A stretch of DNA of 64,000 bases from NCBI GenBank assembly GCA_964633725.1, contig CAZWHY010000015.1:1-64000 (forward strand), read 5' to 3'. This DNA comes from Berkiella_A sp964633725 (GTDB lineage Bacteria > Pseudomonadota > Gammaproteobacteria > Berkiellales > Berkiellaceae). Below the pieces are notes generated by a model that was given only the letters and a program-made list of their open reading frames with translations, did no database searches and had not been told where the DNA came from. This document shows, in pieces, positions 8,656 through 17,239 of this stretch (the stretch's first letter is position 1; the number at the start of each line of letters is the position of its first letter). A program made the position numbers and the translations under genes.

Positions 8656-8907
8656 CCCACATCAGGGAATGATGTGGGTAGCGTTGCAGGCTTACATGGA
8701 CTTGTTGCCAGCATCAAAAGGCAAGGGATTGCCGATTGACAAGGATGTTCTAGCTAGAGCTAGGGACGGCGAGAAAAGGATTTTCTCAAAGCTAAGCAGA
8801 TCATAAAGGGACGCAGATATAACAAGCACGGAGCACAATTGATCTGATGGATATATAGCTTCGTAAAGGATTACATAAAAGGGTAGCTTTTGGCTACCCT
8901 TTTTTTA
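8656..8907 (+). ncRNA. Candidate CsrA/RsmA-sequestering small RNA (RsmY/RsmZ/CsrB type)
   Basis: About 250 bases with no open frame and ten GGA motifs (GGA at 8666, 8698, 8726, 8743, 8764, 8778, 8809, 8830, 8849 and 8868). The 5' end is a perfect 9-bp stem CCCACATCA/TGATGTGGG whose loop is GGGAA. GAGAAAA-GGA-TTTTCTC at 8771-8787 is a second stem presenting GGA. ACAAGGATGT at 8740-8749 matches the CsrA SELEX core, and ACATGGACTT at 8694 is close. The RNA ends in an intrinsic terminator. Known RNAs of this class titrate the translational repressor CsrA and govern virulence and growth-phase switching. The class assignment is from structure only; no sequence-family match could be tested. Confidence 0.8.
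8881..8906 (+). terminator. Intrinsic terminator of the small RNA, shared with dsbB
   Basis: Stem GGGTAGC/GCTACCC with loop TTTTG, followed by seven T on the plus strand. The A-rich bases before it give a shorter T run on the minus strand, so it may also end the dsbB transcript. Confidence 0.9.
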
Positions 8908-8909
8908 TT

Positions 8910-9404
8910 CTATTTTGGATTTTGTTTGAAGATGGGCAAGAGCGCCCCAACTGCTAGTGCTATAAAGACTGCCAGCGTCCAGCCTGGTAGTGAAATCCCT
9001 AAGAACTGACCATCTAACTGAGCACATTCACCCGAGCCATTTAACACCACCAGCAGAGCTTCCAATACTGGGAGGGTGCCCAACAAATAATCTAGTCCAG
9101 GTGTGCAGGCAGGCACTTTTTCTGGTGGGAGTTGCAGTATCCAAAGGTGTCGTAGGGTGACAACCATACCCAGTAAGCTCACAATAAAAGCAGAGAAGGC
9201 ATAAATTATTTGGCCGCGTTTACCTGGATTATGTAAGGCGGCAATCAGAAAAATAATAACAAGAAATAAAATCAAAAAGCGTGCCAGCATACAAAGAGGG
9301 CAAGGCGTGAGTCCCATTCCATACTGCATGAAAAGCGAAAATCCCAAAACGAATAATGAGGCTCCGAAAAGGGTAGTATAAATAAATCTAAAGTGTATTT
9401 TCAT
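8910..9404 (-). CDS. dsbB: Disulfide bond formation protein DsbB
   Basis: 164-residue inner-membrane protein with four hydrophobic helices. The first periplasmic loop has the redox pair CPLC (Cys35/Cys38) and the second has Cys100 and Cys127 (VPACTPG, SGECAQ), the two pairs that pass electrons from DsbA to quinone. Length and order match DsbB. No dsbA is in the window. Confidence 0.93.
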   Translation of the reverse strand: MKIHFRFIYTTLFGASLFVLGFSLFMQYGMGLTPCPLCMLARFLILFLVIIFLIAALHNPGKRGQIIYAFSAFIVSLLGMVVTLRHLWILQLPPEKVPACTPGLDYLLGTLPVLEALLVVLNGSGECAQLDGQFLGISLPGWTLAVFIALAVGALLPIFKQNPK

Positions 9405-9490
9405 AGTTTTATAACTTAGTTAGAATGCACAAAGGATAGCAAACTTGCCTGCGTTTGGCGATAGAAAAATACTTAACTCACAGAGCAAAA

Positions 9491-10357
9491 TTAACTCGTA
9501 ACTTCTTGTGAGAGTAGGAAGCTGCCCTCAAACACACTGGCTGTTGGGCCACTAATACTTACTGTCTGATTGGCCTCATCCCAGTCAATGGATAAACTGC
9601 CGCCAGGCATATCTACTTGTACAGAATGATTCAGCTCTTTTCGCTGAATACCCGCTATAACAGAAGCCGCTGCGGCGGTGCCACAAGCTTGGGTTTCACC
9701 AGCGCCTCTTTCAAAAACTCTGATCTTGATGTGGTTTCTGGCCAAAAGCTTAACAAAGCTCACATTTACACCGTGGGGAAAGCAAGGATGTTTTTGTAAT
9801 GAGCGCCCCAATGAGGTCACATTGGTTTCTTTTAAGCTAGGAACAGACATAATACAGTGTGGGTTGCCTAAAGATAAAAGTTGAACCTCTTTTTGTGTTT
9901 TTTGTATCAAAATTTTATAGCGGCCGGAGTTGAGCTCTTCAAGTTTGTTAACTTTAAAAGATTTGTTTTTGGTAGGGGATGAGGGGGAACCCATTTGAGC
10001 CGAGATATGACTTGGGTTGCTAATGTTGATTTGAATTGGGCCACTTAAGCATCCCACTTTCAGTATTTTTTTTTCAGAGAGTCCTTTTTCATATATATAC
10101 CGTCCAAAGCACCTGGCACCATTGCCACATTGCTCCACTTCTTTTCCATTGGCATTAAAAATCCTATAATTAAAATCATGTTCGGCTTGTATCGGCGGAT
10201 CGATCAGTAAAATTTGATCGCAACCAATACCTAAGTTGCGATTACCAATTTTTTTTAAGAGGCGATTATTCAAAGGAAAATACTGTGTAATTCTATCCAG
10301 GACAACAAAGTCATTTCCCAGACCATGCATTTTCACAAAACTAATTTTTTGGCTCAT
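9491..10357 (-). CDS. dapF: Diaminopimelate epimerase
   Basis: 288 residues. The catalytic cysteine pair is Cys77 in EQCGNGARCF and Cys225 in GAGETQACGTAA, with substrate-binding motifs FVKMHGLGNDF and GNPHCI. It interconverts LL- and meso-diaminopimelate for lysine and peptidoglycan synthesis in the cytoplasm. It follows lysA by 34 bases in the conserved lptM-lysA-dapF order. Confidence 0.97.
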   Translation of the reverse strand: MSQKISFVKMHGLGNDFVVLDRITQYFPLNNRLLKKIGNRNLGIGCDQILLIDPPIQAEHDFNYRIFNANGKEVEQCGNGARCFGRYIYEKGLSEKKILKVGCLSGPIQINISNPSHISAQMGSPSSPTKNKSFKVNKLEELNSGRYKILIQKTQKEVQLLSLGNPHCIMSVPSLKETNVTSLGRSLQKHPCFPHGVNVSFVKLLARNHIKIRVFERGAGETQACGTAAAASVIAGIQRKELNHSVQVDMPGGSLSIDWDEANQTVSISGPTASVFEGSFLLSQEVTS

Positions 10358-10391
10358 GATTCTGATTCTTAAAATTAAAAATTAAAACATA

Positions 10392-11657
10392 TTATAAATT
10401 TTGCCATAAAAATTCACCATGATACAGATCTTCTAAAGATTCTCGTTTTCTGACAACTTGGAACTGATCGCGATGAACCATCACCTCACAAACACGTGGC
10501 CTAGAATTATAATTTGAACTCATCACAAAGCCATAGGCGCCAGCAGAGCGAACGGCTAAATAATCACCGGACTGAACGCTTAATAATCTATTTTTTCCTA
10601 AAAAATCACCACTCTCACAAACTGGCCCGACAATATCATAAATTTTAGGTTGGATATCTTTATCCATATGACCAGGCTCCTTAACAGGAATAATATTCTG
10701 CCAGGCTTGGTAAAGCGAGGGGCGAAGCAAATCATTCATCGCAGCATCGACGATACAAAAGTTTTTCTCTTGCCCTTCTTTAAGGTAAATAACTTGGGTG
10801 ACTAAAATGCCCGCATTGGCGGCGATGGCTCGGCCTGGCTCTAATATAAAAGTGAGCTCTTTAAAGGGGCAGTGTTTTATAATCGCCTCGGCATACTCAT
10901 CGGGCAAGGGAGGCGTTTCTTTTTTATAAACAACACCCAACCCACCACCTATATCTAGATATTTTAGTGGTATATTGTGAGCCAATAAAATCCTGATTAA
11001 ATCATTCATTTTTTCTATTGCGGCAATAAAGGGGGAAATCTCTACTAGCTGAGAGCCAATATGGTAATCCAGGCCAATGATATTAAGATGTGATTGCGCT
11101 TGGGCAAATTGATACAAAGATAAGGCGTCTTGATAGGGAATGCCGAATTTACTTTCTTTTAACCCCGTAACAACATACGGATGGCTTTTGGCATCAATGT
11201 CTGGGTTAATTCTTAAGGCAATAGAAGCGGGCTTATCCAAGTTGTGCGCAATTCTTTGTATGTTTTGCAGTTCTTCTTTAGACTCTACATTAAAGCAGAA
11301 GATGCCTTGTTCTAATGCATAAGCAATTTCATCACTTTTTTTACCCACCCCAGAATAGACCACTTTTTTAGGATCGCCTTTGGCGGCAATAACGCGCATT
11401 AACTCGCCTTTAGAAACGACGTCAAAGCCTGAACCTAGTTTTGCCAAAGTATTTAATACAGCCAAGTTACTATTTGCTTTAACCGCGTAGCAAATTTGAT
11501 GGGGGCGAGATTGAAAAGCCTCAGAAAATGCTCGCCAATGGCGTTTGAGTGTCTCAATAGAATATATATAGCAAGGTGTGCCAACTGCCTGAGCTATTTC
11601 TCGAACGGCGACGTGTTCGGCATAGAGCTCATTTTTTTGAAAATTAAAGTGATCCAT
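10392..11657 (-). CDS. lysA: Diaminopimelate decarboxylase
   Basis: 421 residues, PLP-dependent fold-type III enzyme making lysine from meso-diaminopimelate. The PLP lysine is Lys60 in CYAVKANSN, the phosphate-binding glycines are in LDIGGGLGV, and the C-terminal domain has GPVCESGDFLG and the substrate-binding Tyr in SAGAYGFVMSSNYN. Its start overlaps the end of the lipoprotein gene by 14 bases, so the two are probably co-translated. Confidence 0.97.
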   Translation of the reverse strand: MDHFNFQKNELYAEHVAVREIAQAVGTPCYIYSIETLKRHWRAFSEAFQSRPHQICYAVKANSNLAVLNTLAKLGSGFDVVSKGELMRVIAAKGDPKKVVYSGVGKKSDEIAYALEQGIFCFNVESKEELQNIQRIAHNLDKPASIALRINPDIDAKSHPYVVTGLKESKFGIPYQDALSLYQFAQAQSHLNIIGLDYHIGSQLVEISPFIAAIEKMNDLIRILLAHNIPLKYLDIGGGLGVVYKKETPPLPDEYAEAIIKHCPFKELTFILEPGRAIAANAGILVTQVIYLKEGQEKNFCIVDAAMNDLLRPSLYQAWQNIIPVKEPGHMDKDIQPKIYDIVGPVCESGDFLGKNRLLSVQSGDYLAVRSAGAYGFVMSSNYNSRPRVCEVMVHRDQFQVVRKRESLEDLYHGEFLWQNL

Positions 11658-11781
11658 AGGTTTGTACTTTTTCTGGTGGTAAAGTAAGCGAACCGGTTTG
11701 GCCGCAGCCCTGTAAGAAGCATACTGTCAGCAAAAAAAGGCACTGTAAGAATATTTTTATTTTAGAGAAGTGAGGCAGCAT
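11644..11781 (-). CDS. lptM: LptM/YifL-type small lipoprotein
   Basis: 45 residues from the ATG at 11781. A lipoprotein signal peptide (KIFLQCLFLLTVCFLQGC) ends in the lipobox LQGC, followed by GQTGSLTLPP, which is the LptM/YifL signature (CGxxGxLxLP). E. coli LptM helps oxidative maturation of the LptD/LptE lipopolysaccharide translocon at the outer membrane. The position directly before lysA-dapF is conserved in gammaproteobacteria and supports the call; the upstream in-frame start at 11838 is unlikely. Confidence 0.88.
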   Translation of the reverse strand: MLPHFSKIKIFLQCLFLLTVCFLQGCGQTGSLTLPPEKVQTYGSL

Positions 11782-11910
11782 ACAATAATTTCCAGCGACA
11801 AAATTGGTTAACTTTCTAAATTCTTGAAAGTTTATCATACCACAACGATTATATTTTATGGTTAAATTTAGCGACTAAATTTAACCCGTCAGAAAAAGCG
11901 AGGGGAGCAC

Positions 11911-12582
11911 ATGGGACAGTCACTATTAGAGCGTATCATTATCGAGCCACCACAAACAGCGAATAGCAGCGTCATTTGGTTACATGGGTTGGGAGCATCT
12001 GGAGATGACTTTTTAGATGTGATACCCATGTTGAATTTATCCAGAACACATCGCACTCGATTTATTTTTCCACATGCCCCCGTTCAGGCGGTAACCATTA
12101 ATGGTGGCGCACATATGCCAGCTTGGTACGATATCTCACATATGGATCTTGAGAAAAGACAAGATGCCAAAGGAATAGAAGAATCTGAAAAACGATTACA
12201 AGATTTAATCCAACAAGAGAAAAGCTTAGGTATTCCCGTGAATAAAATCATCATCATGGGTTTTTCTCAAGGTGGGGCGGTCGCTGTACATACCGCGCTA
12301 CGTTATGTTGAGACTTTAGCAGGCGTTGGTGTTTTATCGAGTTATTTGCCAGTGCCACAAAGAGTACAGGCGCAAAGACATACCGCTAATTTGTCTATTC
12401 CTATTTTCATAGCTCATGGGACAATGGATCCAGTTGTATCTTTTTCACAAGCTCAGCGCTCACAAGATGCGTTAATAAAACTAGGCTATGAGCCTATATT
12501 AAAGTCATACCCAATGGAGCATGCAATATGCCCACAGGAATGCCAAGCGCTGGGTATGTGGATTCAAGGCTGCCTTCAATGA
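11911..12582 (+). CDS. Carboxylesterase/phospholipase (alpha/beta hydrolase)
   Basis: 223 residues, length and motifs of the EstB/acyl-protein thioesterase-like family. VIWLHGLGASGDDF forms the oxyanion region, the nucleophile is Ser119 in GFSQGG, and Asp173 (GTMDPVV) and His204 (MEHAICP) complete the triad. The start ATG has AGGGGAG 5 bases upstream. No signal peptide, so it is probably cytoplasmic; substrates are likely short-chain esters or lysophospholipids. It is a single gene, divergent from lptM. Confidence 0.9.
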   Translation: MGQSLLERIIIEPPQTANSSVIWLHGLGASGDDFLDVIPMLNLSRTHRTRFIFPHAPVQAVTINGGAHMPAWYDISHMDLEKRQDAKGIEESEKRLQDLIQQEKSLGIPVNKIIIMGFSQGGAVAVHTALRYVETLAGVGVLSSYLPVPQRVQAQRHTANLSIPIFIAHGTMDPVVSFSQAQRSQDALIKLGYEPILKSYPMEHAICPQECQALGMWIQGCLQ

Positions 12583-12726
12583 GCGCGATATAGCATAGTG
12601 AGATCATAATAAGTTCATAGTAACTATACTTACTAGTACATATTCTATAATTTAAGCTATTTAGAGCGGATATATAGGTCAAAATGCTAAGAATACTCAT
12701 AAATATTACAGGGTTTTAAGATACCA

Positions 12727-13800
12727 ATGGAATCAAACCCAGCAGAATCAGAAAAAAAAGCCGTTGAAGGGGAATTTTTCTTATCGAACTTTTGCTCAGT
12801 CAAGTCTGTTTTTGTACTGTCTATTGGTGCACAGTTGATAGCCTTTATGTTGATTTTAGCCACAGGCGATAAGCTCACGGAATCGTGGGATGAGCTGGGT
12901 TTATTGTCTGTATTTGTACAGTGGATTGCCTTGGCCAGCGCAGGTGTTTTATGTTTATCTAAAAGATATTTAGCAAGGCTGCAACTATTGTGGGCGGCTG
13001 TGACGGCTTATGTTTTGATTGTTTGTACAACAATCATTATCGCTGTTTGCGCACAATATTTTTTGATTCGAATCAACTACCAATGGGGTAGTGTTCCGGA
13101 AACCTTGGGGCAATTTGTTTTTAGATGCACTGTGATTTCTGGCATATTAAGTTTAGTCGCACTACGTTATTTTTATGTGCAACAGCAATGGAAGCAGCGC
13201 ATAGAATTAGAGAGTCAGGCTCGGGTCGATGCATTACAAGCTAGAATTCGGCCACACTTCTTATTTAACAGCATGAATATTATTGCCAGCTTAATTCGCA
13301 AGGATCCAGATTTGGCAGAGCAAGCAGTAGAGGATTTATCAGAGCTGTTCAGAGCTAGTTTAAAACAATCTGGTTCAATGGTGCCCTTATCGGAAGAATG
13401 GATATTATGTAGAAATTATTTGCGTATTGAAGGTTTGCGTTTAGGAGACAGGCTCACATTGGACGTCGATTTATCTGACGTGCCACAAGATGCTGCCATT
13501 CCAATGCTAACATTACAACCTTTGGTTGAGAACTCAGTCTATCATGGCATTCAGCCTTTGGCAGAAGGGGGCACTATATCGGTCAAAGGAGAAATGCGGG
13601 GAAATATAGTACATATTTGCATCCAAAACCCTGTATCTAAATCAAGGGGTGTTAAAACGCACGGTAATCAGATGGCTATGGGAAACATCAGACATAGACT
13701 AAACTTATTATTTGGAAGCCATGCAAAATTAGTGGTGACGCCTTTAGATGGTCTGTATGAGGTGACAATCTCTTTTCCATATATAAAAGGTGGTATGTAA
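12727..13800 (+). CDS. algZ: LytS/AlgZ-type sensor histidine kinase
   Basis: 357 residues. Four or five hydrophobic helices occupy residues ~25-148, followed by a short coiled coil and a His_kinase domain: phospho-acceptor His177 in RIRPHFLFNSMN, N box in QPLVENSVYHGI, and a terminal HATPase half. It is directly followed by a LytTR regulator and then hemC-hemD, the same order as Pseudomonas algZ-algR-hemC-hemD, which decides the name. AlgZ/AlgR controls pili, exopolysaccharide and virulence in Pseudomonas; the target here is unknown. Confidence 0.88.
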   Translation: MESNPAESEKKAVEGEFFLSNFCSVKSVFVLSIGAQLIAFMLILATGDKLTESWDELGLLSVFVQWIALASAGVLCLSKRYLARLQLLWAAVTAYVLIVCTTIIIAVCAQYFLIRINYQWGSVPETLGQFVFRCTVISGILSLVALRYFYVQQQWKQRIELESQARVDALQARIRPHFLFNSMNIIASLIRKDPDLAEQAVEDLSELFRASLKQSGSMVPLSEEWILCRNYLRIEGLRLGDRLTLDVDLSDVPQDAAIPMLTLQPLVENSVYHGIQPLAEGGTISVKGEMRGNIVHICIQNPVSKSRGVKTHGNQMAMGNIRHRLNLLFGSHAKLVVTPLDGLYEVTISFPYIKGGM

Positions 13801-13844
13801 ATCACGTGGAAATTTTTGAAACGATATGATAAAAGGATCAGGTT

Positions 13845-14597
13845 ATGCGTATTTTAATTGTTGATGACGAAGCCTTAGCAAGAGAAAGAGTGGCGAGAAT
13901 TGTCAATGAGCAACCCGACCATGAAGTGGTAGGGGAGGCTGAGAATGGGCAGGAAGCCTTGCGTAAAATTGATGAATTATTACCTGACATTGTATTGCTA
14001 GACATTCGTATGCCTGGTATGGATGGTTTAGAGGTTGCTCGGCATTTAGTCGACATGGACGAACCACCGGCTGTTATATTCTTAACAGCATATGATGAAT
14101 ACGCGCTAGAGGCTTTTAAAGTTCATGCGGTAGATTATTTGCTGAAACCACTACGAGCGGAACGTTTGACAGAAGCATTAGGCAAAGTGATTAAGCCGAA
14201 CAAAAAGCAATGGAAAGCGTTGAACCAAAATGAAGATGGCACGCCCAAAGCTCGAACACACATTAGTTCCCGCACTCGAAAAGGCATCGTTTTGGTGCCG
14301 GTAGATGATATTTTATATTTTCGGGCAGAACACAAATATGTCACCGTGCGGCATAAAGATGGTGAGGTATTGATTGAGGATACACTCAAAGAGTTAGAGG
14401 CTGAGTTTGGAGAGCGTTACCTACGAATTCATCGAAATTGTTTAATCTCTTTAGATGATATACAAGCTTTAGAGAAAAATATTAATGGTCAGCCTTGTAT
14501 TAGGCTTCGTGGGTTAGAAGATGAGGCATTAGATGTGAGCCGCAGACATGTTGCACATGTTCGACAAGTGATGAATAATCAAATGACTCGAAAGTAA
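13845..14597 (+). CDS. algR: LytTR-family response regulator (AlgR type)
   Basis: 250 residues. The receiver domain has acidic residues Asp7/Asp8 and phospho-acceptor Asp53 (IVLLDIRMPGMDG), the switch Thr in FLTAYDEYA, and Lys in YLLKPLR. A LytTR DNA-binding domain follows from about residue 145 (LVPVDDILYFRAEHKYV, RIHRNCLISL). An AGGAT-type ribosome site lies about 8 bases upstream. It is paired with the upstream kinase across a 44-base gap. Confidence 0.92.
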   Translation: MRILIVDDEALARERVARIVNEQPDHEVVGEAENGQEALRKIDELLPDIVLLDIRMPGMDGLEVARHLVDMDEPPAVIFLTAYDEYALEAFKVHAVDYLLKPLRAERLTEALGKVIKPNKKQWKALNQNEDGTPKARTHISSRTRKGIVLVPVDDILYFRAEHKYVTVRHKDGEVLIEDTLKELEAEFGERYLRIHRNCLISLDDIQALEKNINGQPCIRLRGLEDEALDVSRRHVAHVRQVMNNQMTRK

Positions 14598-14612
14598 GCT
14601 GCGAAAAGTAAT

Positions 14613-14641
14613 TCGAAAATACTGTAAAGACTGAGTATAAT
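14613..14641 (+). promoter_or_regulatory. Putative sigma-70 promoter of hemC-hemD
   Basis: TCGAAA at 14613-14618, a 17-base spacer and a perfect TATAAT at 14636-14641, 38 bases before the hemC start. Confidence 0.55.
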
Positions 14642-14679
14642 GCCTGGCAAAACATAATAAAATTGCTAGGATTATTTCT

Positions 14680-15630
14680 ATGCCTGTATTAGAGCCCACA
14701 TTAAAATCACCTTTAAGAATAGCCACCCGAAAAAGCAAGCTAGCATTAGCGCAGGTTGAATGGGTCAAGTCTAAGTTATTCAACTTTTACCCAGATCTTA
14801 AAATAGAGATTATTCCTATCACTTCCAGTGGCGATCGATTTTTATCTGCGCCACTATATAAAATCGGAGGTAAGGGATTATTTGTCAAAGAGCTAGATGA
14901 AGCATTATTATCAAACCAAGCAGATATTGCAGTGCACTCCACAAAAGACATACCACAAAGCCTCGCCACGGGCTTAACTTTGACCACAATCTGCGAGCGC
15001 GAAAATCCGTTTGATGCTTGGATTTGTCCAAGTGGGGCTCAAATTATGCAATTAGAACCCGGGCAAGTGGTTGGTACATCCAGTTTACGCCGTATGGTGC
15101 AACTGAAAAAAATGCGACCTGATTTACAATACAAATCATTGCGTGGCAATATCATAACACGCTTGCAAAAATGCGAATCAGGCGAATATGATGCGATTGT
15201 TTTAGCGCAAGCTGGCTTAAATCGCGTACAACTTGCACACAAAGCCACACATACTTTTTTACCGGCAGAAATGTTGCCAGCCGTCGGGCAAGGTGCGATT
15301 GGGATTGTGTGTGTGGAAGATAATCACAAAATTCACAAAATAGTTGAATGCTTGCAACACAGACAAACCACCCAAGCGGTGATGGCCGAGCGAGCAATGA
15401 ATCATAAACTCAATGGCAGTTGCCAGGTTTCTATCGCAGGTTTTGCTCAGATACAAAATGGTGAATTAAGTTTAAGGGGGCTTGTTGGCGATCCGAACAG
15501 CGATGTTTTGTTGGAAGCTAAAAGCAGCCTGCCAGGACAAGACTATCAAAAGTTGGGAGAGCAGGTAGCAGCTCAGCTTATCAATCAGGGCGCTTTAGAG
15601 ATTATAGAATCATTAGGACACCCAGAGTGA
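14680..15630 (+). CDS. hemC: Hydroxymethylbilane synthase (porphobilinogen deaminase)
   Basis: 316 residues. It joins four porphobilinogens into hydroxymethylbilane in haem synthesis. Seen motifs: IATRKSKLALAQ at the N-terminus, VHSTKDIP, GTSSLRR, SLRGNIITRL and the dipyrromethane-cofactor Cys in LNGSCQVS. The stop overlaps the hemD start (GTGA). The haem operon continues only to hemD here; hemX/hemY lie about 5 kb further on. Confidence 0.97.
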   Translation: MPVLEPTLKSPLRIATRKSKLALAQVEWVKSKLFNFYPDLKIEIIPITSSGDRFLSAPLYKIGGKGLFVKELDEALLSNQADIAVHSTKDIPQSLATGLTLTTICERENPFDAWICPSGAQIMQLEPGQVVGTSSLRRMVQLKKMRPDLQYKSLRGNIITRLQKCESGEYDAIVLAQAGLNRVQLAHKATHTFLPAEMLPAVGQGAIGIVCVEDNHKIHKIVECLQHRQTTQAVMAERAMNHKLNGSCQVSIAGFAQIQNGELSLRGLVGDPNSDVLLEAKSSLPGQDYQKLGEQVAAQLINQGALEIIESLGHPE

Positions 15631-16391
15631 AAATGTCTGAAATGAAAGCGCAAGATTTTACTTGGGTGATTACACGACCTATTATAGATGCCAAAATTTG
15701 GCAACAAAAACTGACCAGTTTGAAAATAAAATCAAGTATATTTCCTTGCTTAGAAATATTAGCAAGTTACTCGAATATTTTAGATGCAGTAGACATTGAA
15801 AAAATACATAAAGCAGACATATTTATCATAACTAGTCCGAATAGCATACGCTGTTTGCCTGAGAATGGTTTAAAAGCATTAAGAAAATATTCTGCCAAAA
15901 TTATTTCTATGGGAATGGGGACAACTGCAGTATTAAAGCAAAATAATATTCAGCCAGGCTTTACCGCAGCCCAAAATATCAGCAGCGAGAGCTTATTAGA
16001 GCTAGATAATTTACAAGCTAGTTTGGTTTGTAATAAAAAAATATTGCTATTGGCGGGACGGGGGGGGCGAAAATTACTGCAAGAGCAACTCCAGTCTCGT
16101 GGTGCCAAGATACAAAAGCTCGAGTTATATCAACGGCTTTGCCCCAAACAACCTGATGTAGACAGGCTCTATAAGCTTAAAGATAAATATCCCCTATTTG
16201 TGATGACAAGCTTAACCGCACTAGAAAACTTATTAATGCTTGTGCCACCAAATCATCACGATTGGCTCAAGCAACAGAATTTCATCGTTGTGAGCCAACG
16301 GTTAAAAAACTTTGCAGAGCAACAGAAATTTTGCTCTGTTATAAACGCGGCTTCAACAGAGCTAGAAGATCTTGTGAGCCAATTTTCCTAA
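15627..16391 (+). CDS. hemD: Uroporphyrinogen-III synthase
   Basis: 254 residues from the GTG overlapping the hemC stop; an ATG at 15633 is an alternative start. HemD closes hydroxymethylbilane to uroporphyrinogen III. This family is poorly conserved; support comes from ITRP near the N-terminus, ITSPNSIR, LLLAGRGGRKLLQEQL and VMTSLTALENLL, plus its place after hemC. Confidence 0.9.
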   Translation: MKMSEMKAQDFTWVITRPIIDAKIWQQKLTSLKIKSSIFPCLEILASYSNILDAVDIEKIHKADIFIITSPNSIRCLPENGLKALRKYSAKIISMGMGTTAVLKQNNIQPGFTAAQNISSESLLELDNLQASLVCNKKILLLAGRGGRKLLQEQLQSRGAKIQKLELYQRLCPKQPDVDRLYKLKDKYPLFVMTSLTALENLLMLVPPNHHDWLKQQNFIVVSQRLKNFAEQQKFCSVINAASTELEDLVSQFS

Positions 16392-16460
16392 AAGCCAATT
16401 AGCGGTATACTCATGGAGCAAAAAATATGTACCATAAGTTGCTTACATTGGGTTAGTTTA

Positions 16461-17192
16461 ATGAAAAAAATAAAAATCTTATTATCTTGTATTTTGTTCT
16501 TGGCATTACCGATGGCTTTGCGCGCAGAGCTAGAGGATTGGGGCTTTAGGCCAAACATGGGTGTTGATATGCAAGTGCGCATGCAGAATTTCGAAACGGG
16601 ATTTGGGGATAAACATTTCAGCCATCGTTATCCCGATGCTAATTTCTATCTGGGTACATATATGCATAAGTATTTGGGTTTTGAGCTTGGCTATGACTAT
16701 ATGTTTCAACAAGATAAAAATTCTTTCTACAATACGCCGATGCCCGCATTAGGCTTTTTAAATACGGTTGCTCAGGATAGCAGCTATATTTCGCATGTGA
16801 GCATGCAAGGTCCGCATGTCGATTTAAAAGGCTTCTGGCCTGTGTATGATAAAACTGAAATTGAGTTTACTTTAGGCTTAGCTTGGTTAAAAGCACAATA
16901 TCAAACGATGTTATTTCAAGATGGTGGCAATGCGGCCAATAGACCCACAATTTGGCAAAGCGATCGCCGCAGTGTGTTGCGTTTAGGCGTGGCTTGTAGG
17001 CATATGCTTAGCGATCATATTGGCGCACGCATTGGTTGGACTTGGGCGAATACTTCTAAATTAGATACCACTGTATCCGTTGGCGTAGATGCCGGTGGTG
17101 CTGTTTTACCAAGTACAATGTCACATAATTTCACAACCAAACCTAAAAATAGTCATTTGATTGGTTTGGGCTTATATTATCAAGCAAAGTAG
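16461..17192 (+). CDS. Outer-membrane beta-barrel protein, first of a tandem pair
   Basis: 243 residues from the ATG at 16461, where a clear signal peptide starts (KKIKILLSCILFLALPMALRA, cleavage before ELED). The mature part has alternating aromatic/polar strands, glycine-rich turns and a C-terminal strand ending LIGLGLYYQAK, typical of 8-stranded OmpA/OmpW-sized porins. It resembles the next gene across its length (for example SDRRSVLRLGVACRHMLSD versus SSQDAIFRFGLGVKHMITD), so the two are duplicates. I do not recognise a named family. The upstream ribosome site is weak. Confidence 0.75.
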   Translation: MKKIKILLSCILFLALPMALRAELEDWGFRPNMGVDMQVRMQNFETGFGDKHFSHRYPDANFYLGTYMHKYLGFELGYDYMFQQDKNSFYNTPMPALGFLNTVAQDSSYISHVSMQGPHVDLKGFWPVYDKTEIEFTLGLAWLKAQYQTMLFQDGGNAANRPTIWQSDRRSVLRLGVACRHMLSDHIGARIGWTWANTSKLDTTVSVGVDAGGAVLPSTMSHNFTTKPKNSHLIGLGLYYQAK

Positions 17193-17239
17193 TTTCATAA
17201 TTAATGTTTTGTATATCACAAGGAGCAAAGAGAAAGGGA

